A stretch of 5,682 bases of DNA from the NCBI GenBank assembly GCA_009783775.1, contig WRCT01000125.1, positions 1 through 5,682 of the forward strand, given 5' to 3'. The notes under the pieces are model-generated. The model was not told where the DNA came from. It searched no databases and saw nothing but the letters and a program-made list of their open reading frames with translations. Both the position numbers and the translations under genes were made by a program. Of this stretch, positions 1 to 4,823 are shown in pieces. The first letter of the stretch is position 1. The number at the start of each line of letters is the position of its first letter. This stretch comes from Clostridiales bacterium. Its GTDB lineage: Bacteria; Bacillota; Clostridia; Christensenellales; CAG-138.

Positions 1-1
1 C

Positions 2-289
2 GAGGTCAAGGAGGTCAAACCCTCCAGCGCGCTCATCTCCAGCCCGCTGCTCTCCAAAACCGAGCATGATATGCGCGGCCTGCTGCCGGACCTGCTGCAG
101 CTGACCGTCGCGGAAAAAAACTGCTATATCCTGGCGGACGAAATCCAGGCCTTGCGCCGCCGTGTCAACGCGCTGGAATACATGGTGATTCCGGCTCAGC
201 TAAAAAGCATTCAAATGATCAAAATGAAACTTGCCGACCGCGAGCGCGAAAGCATTACCCGCCTCATCAAAGTCAACAACGCGCAGTAG
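2..289 (+). CDS. atpD: V/A-type ATP synthase subunit D, C-terminal part (5' end outside window)
   Basis: This is the C-terminal 95 residues of subunit D (NtpD/AtpD), part of the central rotor stalk that links ATP hydrolysis or synthesis in the V1/A1 head to ion movement through the membrane ring. The frame is open from the first bases of the window, so the methionine at 71 is internal. The diagnostic stretch is RRRVNALEYMVIP, about residues 53-65 of the visible part, followed by a charged helix with KMKLADRERE. This matches the conserved C-terminal helix of the family, which forms a long antiparallel coiled coil. Family members are about 200-220 residues, so roughly half is missing to the left. 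The stop is TAG at 287-289. No hairpin with a U-run follows it, so where this transcript ends is unclear. Subunit D is normally the last or near-last gene of a V-ATPase operon. The symbol is the V-type usage (ntpD in some genomes), not F-type beta. Confidence 0.9.
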   Translation, partial: EVKEVKPSSALISSPLLSKTEHDMRGLLPDLLQLTVAEKNCYILADEIQALRRRVNALEYMVIPAQLKSIQMIKMKLADRERESITRLIKVNNAQ

Positions 290-306
290 GGAAACTGTCA
301 TTGGAA

Positions 307-407
307 CCCCTGATTAAATCGTTCGCCGGGTAGATTGGTCATCAGAATGGTCCCAACATAGGAGCTTTTGGCAGGCCGGCTATTCCACCTCACGATTTAA
401 TCAGTGG
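307..407. repeat. Inverted repeat pair bounding a ~100-bp unexplained segment
   Basis: TGATTAAATCGT at 311-322 is perfectly complementary to ACGATTTAATCA at 392-403. Further matches lie outside (C310/G404 and CC 307-308/GG 406-407). A second 5-bp pair lies inside: GCCGG 325-329 with CCGGC 376-380. The enclosed sequence has no credible reading frame. It could be a small non-autonomous element, a remnant of an insertion sequence end pair, or a structured 3' region of the V-ATPase transcript. There is no T-run, so it is not a standard intrinsic terminator. I do not recognise the family. Confidence 0.6.
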
Positions 408-412
408 GCCCC

Positions 413-433
413 ATTCTGAGCGCAGCGAAGAAT
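413..433. repeat. Short interspersed hairpin repeat of the 'TGAGCGCAGCGAAG' type
   Basis: ATTCT at 413-417 and AGAAT at 429-433 are complementary and flank GAGCGCAGCGA. The sequence is AT-shifted from a word often seen between genes in many bacterial genomes (CCTGAGCGCAGCGAAGG and relatives, from memory). It lies just before the ileS promoter. CCCCA 409-413 and TGGGG 445-449 also pair around it, giving a slightly larger hairpin. No function is claimed. Confidence 0.4.
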
Positions 434-450
434 CCATATAATATTGGGGA

Positions 451-479
451 TTTACAAATCAAATAATAACGGTTATACT
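451..479 (+). promoter_or_regulatory. Predicted sigma-A promoter for the ileS leader
   Basis: A -35 box TTTACA (451-456) and a -10 box TATACT (474-479) are separated by exactly 17 bp. Each differs from consensus at one position. The local region is AT-rich within an otherwise GC-rich window. The predicted start site is near 485-488, about a dozen bases before the first T-box Stem I bases. That spacing is normal for T-box leaders and supports both calls. Confidence 0.75.
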
Positions 480-533
480 AGTTTGCAATACGACAAAACG
501 ATGATCGGGACAAGCGCGCCGATACCGACTTTT

Positions 534-696
534 GGGCACCTCTAAAAACTCTGGGCGTACATCTTTACCGCGCCCTTGGCCGCACTTCTTTGGCAAAAAG
601 CCTCGGAATAGGCTGCGGCTATCCCTGCGTTTTTTGCCTGTGAATTGCGACCAAGTTCACGGCAAATCTGCACACCGATAGTTTTCAGAGATACCC
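534..696. mobile_element. 163-bp MITE-like perfect-register palindrome inserted in T-box Stem I
   Basis: The ends GGGCACCTCTAAAAACT (534-550) and AGTTTTCAGAGATACCC (680-696) are 17-bp terminal inverted repeats with 14 of 17 matches. The symmetry continues without any gap to the centre at 615: hand pairing of i with 1230-i gives 56 Watson-Crick pairs of 81. Notable inner blocks are CTTGG 575-579/CCAAG 651-655 and GGCAAAAA 592-599/TTTTTGCC 631-638. There is no coding capacity, so any mobility would depend on a transposase elsewhere. No clear target-site duplication is seen, which leaves the mechanism and exact ends open. Removing the element rejoins a continuous T-box Stem I, so insertion into a pre-existing riboswitch is the simplest explanation. 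The source transposon family was not recognised. Confidence 0.75.
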
Positions 697-769
697 TCCA
701 GCGAGCCGCGTCCGGTGCAAGGCGGCAAAGACGGCCGGCAGCGTATCCCCCGAGAGTGATGAAGTGAAC

Positions 770-823
770 CGCAGGAGCGAACTGTGTTCGCCCGCCGCGT
801 AGGGGCGATTATCAATCGCCCGC
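770..823 (+). repeat. Two tandem 26-nt palindromic repeats within T-box Stem II
   Basis: Copy 1 (770-795) and copy 2 (798-823) align without gaps: CGYAGGRGCGA, then a variable stem top and loop, then TCGCCCGC. Copy 1 forms GCGAAC-UGU-GUUCGC (777-791). Copy 2 forms an 8-bp stem, GGGCGATT 803-810 with AATCGCCC 814-821, around loop ATC. Where the copies differ in the stem, both sides change together, so the hairpin is kept. CGCGTA flanks copy 2 directly on both sides (796-801 and 821-826) and could be an insertion footprint. Part of copy 1 (774-781) doubles as the T-box Stem II strand GGAGC-GAA, so its resemblance to copy 2 may be partly coincidental. Copy 2 is the more secure repeat. Confidence 0.55.
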
Positions 824-915
824 GTAAGTAGCTCCATCCGTTCCCCGCGTTAAGGGCATTAAGAGGGCAGTCAATACATTTTGATTGCCAAGCCGGGTGG
901 TACCGCGGAGCAACA

Positions 916-948
916 ACTTCGTCCCTGTTTCAGAGGACGGAGTTTTTT
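916..948 (+). terminator. T-box-controlled intrinsic terminator before ileS
   Basis: ACTTCGTCC (916-924) pairs fully with GGACGGAGT (935-943), with one G-U, around a short loop. The run TTTTTT at 943-948 follows at once. The left arm is shared with the antiterminator (CGTCCC 920-925), so the two structures exclude each other. This is the off-state when tRNA-Ile is charged. Confidence 0.9.
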
Positions 949-953
949 GTTTC

Positions 954-981
954 TGCCCACTGCCCACTGAATACTGACCAC
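954..981 (+). repeat. Four heptanucleotide tandem repeats before the ileS Shine-Dalgarno
   Basis: TGCCCAC (954-960), TGCCCAC (961-967), TGAATAC (968-974) and TGACCAC (975-981) follow a TGNNNAC pattern, and the next bases, TGG, begin the Shine-Dalgarno region. The tract fills the spacer between the terminator and GGAGG (983-987). Copy number changes would alter leader length without touching the start codon. Confidence 0.6.
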
Positions 982-993
982 TGGAGGATAATC

Positions 994-3900
994 ATGTACC
1001 AAAAAGTCCCCACAGATCTGCGTTTCGCGGAGCGAGAGCTTTCTACCCTCGCCTTTTGGCGCGAGCAGAACATCTTTGAAAAATGCACGGAGAGAGGCCG
1101 GGGCAAAGAGCCCTTTACCTTCTATGACGGCCCGCCCACGGCCAACGGCAAGCCCCACATCGGCCACGTCCTCACGCGCAGCATAAAGGACGTGATCCCT
1201 CGCTACCACGCCATGAAAGGCCGCGATGTGCTGCGCAAGGCCGGCTGGGACACGCACGGTCTGCCCGTCGAGTTGGAAGTCGAAAAGGAGCTGGGGCTCA
1301 ACGGCAAGGAGCAGATAGAGGCATACGGCGTGGAGCCCTTCATCAAAAAATGCAAGGAATCCGTCTGGAAATACAAGGCCGAGTGGGAGGAGATGAGCGA
1401 GCGCGTCGGGTTCTTCGCCGATATGAACGACCCCTACGTCACCTATCACGACGCCTACATCGAGTCCGTCTGGTGGTCCATCAAGACGATCCACGAGAAA
1501 GGCCTGCTCTACAAGGGACACAAGACCGTGCCCTACTGCCCACGCTGCGGCACTGCGCTCTCCAGCCATGAGGTCGCGCAGGGTTACAAGGACGTGACCG
1601 ACACCTCCGCCACCGCGAAGTTTTATTTGGCCGACGGCAGCGGCGCGGCAATCCTCGCCTGGACGACCACGCCCTGGACCCTGCCCAGCAATGTTGCCCT
1701 CTGCGTCAATGCGAAAAAAACCTATTGCCGCGTCAGGGTAGGGCGGGGGCTTGCTCCCGCTGCGGACGAAGTCTACATTCTCGCCGAGGCGTTGGTCCCT
1801 TCCGTATTGGGCGAGGGCGCTGAGGTTCTGGAAACCTTCAAAGGCTCTGACCTGGTCGGCACACGCTATCTGCCGCTCTTTGACCTGCCCGTCCGGCTCG
1901 GCGGCAAAGAGGCCTACCGCGTAATCTCGGACGACTATGTCTCGCTCGAAGACGGCACGGGCGTGGTGCATATCGCGCCCGCGTTCGGCGAGGACGACAA
2001 CCGCTTGGGCAAGAAGTGGGCGCTGCCCTTTGTGCAGCTGGTGGACGCGACGGGTTGTCTCTGCGGCGGCACGCCCTGGGACGGCGACTTTGTCAAGGAG
2101 GCCGATCCCAAGATTCTGCAGGCGTTGGCCGATTCAAACAAGCTCTTCTCCACAAACGCATTCGACCACAGCTATCCGTTCTGCTGGCGCTGTGACACGC
2201 CGCTGCTCTATTACGCGCGCGAAAGCTGGTTCATTCAAATGACGGCCGTCCGCGATAAACTGATCGCCTTCAACCGCGCTGTGCACTGGATTCCCGACAC
2301 GATCAAAGAGGGCCGCATGGGAAACTTTTTGGAAAACGTCATCGACTGGGGCGTCAGCCGTGAGCGCTACTGGGGCACGCCGCTGCCCGTCTGGGTCTGC
2401 CCCTGCGGCAAGATCCATGTCATCGGCAGCCGCGCCGAGCTCGAATCCCTGTCGGACGACTGTCCGCCCGACCTCGAGCTGCACAAGCCTTATATCGACC
2501 AGGTCACGGTGCGCTGCCCTGACTGCGGTCAGACCATGAAACGCGAGCCCTCGGTCATCGACTGCTGGTTTGACAGCGGCTCCATGCCGTTTGCGCAATG
2601 GCACTTCCCGTTCGAGAACCAAGACATCTTCGCGCGCCGTTACCCCGCCAACTTTATCTCCGAGGCGCTGGACCAAACGCGCGGCTGGTTTTACACGCTG
2701 CTGGCCATCGCCACCTGCCTGTTCGACGAGACGCCGTTCGATAACTGCATCGTCATGGGCCATGTCTGCGATATGAACGGCAAGAAAATGTCCAAACACC
2801 TGGGCAATGTCGTCAATCCCTGGGACGTACTCAACGTGCAGGGCGCGGACGCGGTGCGTTGGTATTTCTTCACCGGCTCCATGCCCTGGCTGCCCTCGCG
2901 TTTCTCGCCCGAGGCCGTCTCCGAGTACCAGCGCAAGTTCATGGGCACGCTCTGGAACACCTATGCCTTCTATATCCTTTACGCGGACATCGACGGCTTT
3001 GACCCGACCAAACACGCCCTGCGCCCCGAGAACCTCTCCGTCATGGACCGCTGGATCTTAAGCCGCTTAAACACCTTGATCAAGACCGTGGACGAGGATC
3101 TGGAAAAATTGCGTATCACCGAGGCGGGCCGCGCGCTGCAGAACTTTGTGGACGAGCTGTCCAACTGGTATGTGCGCCGCGGCCGCGGCCGCTACTGGGG
3201 CGCGGATATGACGCCCGATAAAGAGGCCGCCTTTATGACGCTCTATACCGTGCTGCATTCGCTCACCCTGTTGGCCGCGCCGTTCGTACCCTTCATCACC
3301 GAACAGATGTATCAGAACATGGTCCGCACGACGGACGAGGCCGCGCCGATCAGCGTGCACCTCTGCGACTTTCCTGTGGCAGACAGCAGCTTTATCGACC
3401 CCGCGCTGGAGGAGAATATGGGCCGCGTGCTGGAGATCGTTACTTTAGGCCGCAGTGCGCGCAACAACGCCGCGCTGAAGATCCGTCAGCCGCTCGCCTG
3501 TCTCTACGCCACGGGCGCGCCGCTGCCGGAGCAGTATCTGACCATCATCGCCGAGGAACTGAATGTCAAGCAAGTGACCTTTGTCACCGACGCCTCATCG
3601 TTCATCAGCTATCGCTGCAAGCCCCAGCTCAAGACCCTGGGCCCGCGCCACGGCAAGTTGCTGCCGCAGATCAACGCGACGCTGGCAGGGCAGGGCATAG
3701 GCGACGAAATCGTCCGCGCGCATTTGGCGGGTCAAAACTACATCCTCACATTAGGCGAAGAACAAGTAATCCTGTCCGCCGAAGACGTGCTGGTCTCCGC
3801 CGAACAAAAACAGGGCTTTGTCTCCGAAACGGACCGCGAGCTGACCGTGGTGCTGGACACCAACCTCACGCCTGAACTGGTGGAAGAGGGACTGGTGCGC

Positions 3901-4137
3901 GAGCTCACCTCCAAGCTGCAAACCATGCGCAAGGAGGCGGGCTTTGAAGTCAGCGACCGCATTCGCGTCGGCTACGCGGGCAACCCGCGAATCGCGCAAA
4001 TCTTCGCCAAATACGGCGCGACCATCGCGGTCGACACCCTGGCCGAGGCCTGCGCGGAATCGCTGTCCGGCTATGAAAAAAGTTGGGACATCAATGGCGA
4101 GTGCGTCACACTGTCCGTAGAGAGGGTATCCATATGA
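994..4137 (+). CDS. ileS: Isoleucyl-tRNA synthetase, IleS2 type
   Basis: Class I synthetase that charges tRNA-Ile with isoleucine in the cytoplasm and edits mischarged valine. The ATG at 994 is preceded by GGAGG (983-987) at 6-nt spacing; the product is 1047 residues, normal for the larger IleS2 (eukaryote-like) branch. Motifs: YDGPPTANGKPHIGH with HIGH at 55-58; zinc-type pairs C182/C185 and C397/C400, and a second set C469/C471 and C508/C511; editing domain CP1 with TTTPWTLPSN (224-233) and GTGVVHIAPAFGEDD (321-335); CWFDSG (524-529); KMSKH (598-602) as the KMSKS-loop variant; anticodon-binding domain from about 684 with NWYVRR (724-729); C-terminal RQPL and KPQLKTLGP (876-884) blocks typical of IleS2. 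The HIGH motif is canonical, not the swapped GXHH form reported for mupirocin hyper-resistant IleS2, so at most ordinary IleS2 tolerance is expected. Residues about 249-257 (VGRGLAPAA) look like an in-frame palindrome insertion. It is controlled by the T-box upstream, and the stop overlaps the next gene. Confidence 0.97.
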   Translation: MYQKVPTDLRFAERELSTLAFWREQNIFEKCTERGRGKEPFTFYDGPPTANGKPHIGHVLTRSIKDVIPRYHAMKGRDVLRKAGWDTHGLPVELEVEKELGLNGKEQIEAYGVEPFIKKCKESVWKYKAEWEEMSERVGFFADMNDPYVTYHDAYIESVWWSIKTIHEKGLLYKGHKTVPYCPRCGTALSSHEVAQGYKDVTDTSATAKFYLADGSGAAILAWTTTPWTLPSNVALCVNAKKTYCRVRVGRGLAPAADEVYILAEALVPSVLGEGAEVLETFKGSDLVGTRYLPLFDLPVRLGGKEAYRVISDDYVSLEDGTGVVHIAPAFGEDDNRLGKKWALPFVQLVDATGCLCGGTPWDGDFVKEADPKILQALADSNKLFSTNAFDHSYPFCWRCDTPLLYYARESWFIQMTAVRDKLIAFNRAVHWIPDTIKEGRMGNFLENVIDWGVSRERYWGTPLPVWVCPCGKIHVIGSRAELESLSDDCPPDLELHKPYIDQVTVRCPDCGQTMKREPSVIDCWFDSGSMPFAQWHFPFENQDIFARRYPANFISEALDQTRGWFYTLLAIATCLFDETPFDNCIVMGHVCDMNGKKMSKHLGNVVNPWDVLNVQGADAVRWYFFTGSMPWLPSRFSPEAVSEYQRKFMGTLWNTYAFYILYADIDGFDPTKHALRPENLSVMDRWILSRLNTLIKTVDEDLEKLRITEAGRALQNFVDELSNWYVRRGRGRYWGADMTPDKEAAFMTLYTVLHSLTLLAAPFVPFITEQMYQNMVRTTDEAAPISVHLCDFPVADSSFIDPALEENMGRVLEIVTLGRSARNNAALKIRQPLACLYATGAPLPEQYLTIIAEELNVKQVTFVTDASSFISYRCKPQLKTLGPRHGKLLPQINATLAGQGIGDEIVRAHLAGQNYILTLGEEQVILSAEDVLVSAEQKQGFVSETDRELTVVLDTNLTPELVEEGLVRELTSKLQTMRKEAGFEVSDRIRVGYAGNPRIAQIFAKYGATIAVDTLAEACAESLSGYEKSWDINGECVTLSVERVSI
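1738..1765 (+). repeat. Palindromic repeat embedded in frame in ileS (CP1 editing domain)
   Basis: GTAG followed by GCGGGGG (1743-1749), loop CTTG and CTCCCGC (1754-1760) gives a 7-bp hairpin with one G-U pair, then TGCGG. The GTAGGG start, GC-rich stem and GCGG end match the layout of the leader repeat at 798-823. It encodes VGRGLAPAA (249-257), which falls between two segments that are normally close in IleS2 proteins (a YxRVRV strand and DEVYILAEAL). The tract is more G-rich than the surrounding codons. Whether the residues are extra relative to close homologues needs an alignment. Confidence 0.5.
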
Positions 4138-4823
4138 TCATGCTGGGGACATTGGTCAATTCCGCCGCCATTCTGGTCGGTGGGGCCTTGGGGCTGCTAT
4201 TAAAGAAGGGAATCCCCGTACGCATTTCGGACGCGATCCATAAGGGTATCGCGATGGTCGTGATCGTGCTCGGGATCGGCGGCGCGCTGCAGGGCGAGAA
4301 TATCCTAATCGCCATTCTCAGTATCGCGCTGGGCGTGGCGATCGGCACATTGCTGGATCTCGACAGGCGGGTCAATACGCTTGCCGAACAGATGGCCAAG
4401 TTGGTCAAAAACGAGAATGTCCAGGAGGGTTTTGTCGCTGCCACCCTGCTCTTTTGCACGGGCGCGATGGCCGTCACGGGCGCGATCTCGGACGGCATGA
4501 CGGGCGACAGCACCATACTTTTCACGAAATCCCTGCTCGACGGCATCACCGCCATGCTCTTTGCCGCCACTTTAGGCGCGGGCACGCTGCTCTCCGCCCT
4601 GTCCGTGCTGGTCTATCAGGGCGCAATCACCCTGCTGGCCTACTTTGCCGGCCCTGTGCTCACGCCCGTGATGATCACCGAGATCGGCGCTGTGGGCTCC
4701 GTCCTGGTCATGGGTCTGGGCTTTACCATGCTCGGCGCGGTCAAGCTCAAGATCATGAACTATGTACCCGCCGTCTTTCTGCCGATCCTGTTCTGTCCGC
4801 TTTGGCAGCTGCTGTTGCGTTAA
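4134..4823 (+). CDS. DUF554 family integral membrane protein (YdfK/YqgA-like)
   Basis: A 229-residue, very hydrophobic protein that matches the DUF554 family in length and in sequence pattern: MLGTLVNSAAILVGGALG at the N-terminus, TLLDLDRRV (72-80), a central TLLFCTGAMAVTGAISDGM (104-122), and MGLGFTMLGAVKLKIMNYVPA (193-213) near the end. About six or seven membrane segments can be seen, near residues 3-23, 39-52, 57-74, 101-118, 138-172, 183-203 and 210-228. The family has no firmly established function; a transport role has been suggested. I chose the ATG at 4134 because it overlaps the ileS stop as ATGA and has AGAGGG (4121-4126) at good spacing; an in-frame ATG at 4140 is the alternative, and the in-frame ATG at 4083 lies inside ileS. 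The overlap predicts translational coupling and T-box control together with ileS. Confidence 0.9.
   Translation: MIMLGTLVNSAAILVGGALGLLLKKGIPVRISDAIHKGIAMVVIVLGIGGALQGENILIAILSIALGVAIGTLLDLDRRVNTLAEQMAKLVKNENVQEGFVAATLLFCTGAMAVTGAISDGMTGDSTILFTKSLLDGITAMLFAATLGAGTLLSALSVLVYQGAITLLAYFAGPVLTPVMITEIGAVGSVLVMGLGFTMLGAVKLKIMNYVPAVFLPILFCPLWQLLLR

Larger units (their letters stand above)
499..950 (+). ncRNA. Isoleucine-specific T-box riboswitch leader of ileS, enlarged by inserted palindromes
   Basis: A T-box senses uncharged tRNA and controls termination before the gene. The T-box core GGGTGGTACCGCGG is at 895-908. UGGU at 898-901 can pair with the tRNA 3' end if the discriminator base is A, as in tRNA-Ile. 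The antiterminator pairs GGG 895-897 with CCC 923-925 and GCGG 905-908 with UCGU 919-922. The competing terminator is 916-948. Stem I starts at GATGATCGGG (500-509); CGGG 506-509 pairs CCCG 749-752, and the facing loop holds AUC (745-747), an Ile codon, matching the gene downstream. Distal Stem I is GCCGC 705-709/GCGGC 722-726 with loop motif GGTGCAAG. Stem II has GGAGC-GAA (774-781) facing AGUA-GCUCC (827-835). Stem III is a perfect 9-bp hairpin, 866-874/881-889. Oddity: 534-696 and 770-823 contain inserted palindromes. The AUC bases could also pair with GATAC copies at 521-525 or 690-694, so the specifier is probable, not proven. Confidence 0.9.

Noticed and set aside
71..73. ATG as start of a small 72-residue gene
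   Set aside because: The frame is open upstream to the window edge and the residues before it continue the V-ATPase subunit D sequence.
592..638. Intrinsic terminator on the plus strand ending in TTTTTT (630-635)
   Set aside because: The T-run pairs with AAAAA (595-599) as part of the long palindrome; the inner stem before it is weak.
770..835. CRISPR-like array
   Set aside because: There are only two diverged copies with no spacers, and the changes are compensatory within hairpins.
871..1971. 366-codon open frame on the minus strand
   Set aside because: It lies antisense to the T-box core and ileS, and its product is a low-complexity GC-frame shadow rich in V, G, A and R with no family pattern.
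2134..3015. 293-codon open frame on the minus strand inside ileS
   Set aside because: It is fully covered by the strongly conserved ileS catalytic core; open antisense frames are expected in GC-rich genes.
3175..3192. GGCCGC hexamer tract and 14-bp perfect palindrome in ileS
   Set aside because: It encodes the conserved Arg-rich NWYVRR region with GC-preferred codons; codon bias is enough to explain it.
4083..4133. Upstream ATG for the DUF554 gene (17 extra residues)
   Set aside because: It would begin inside the ileS C-terminus with a hydrophilic extension not typical of the family; the ATGA overlap with a ribosome site at 4121-4126 fits better.
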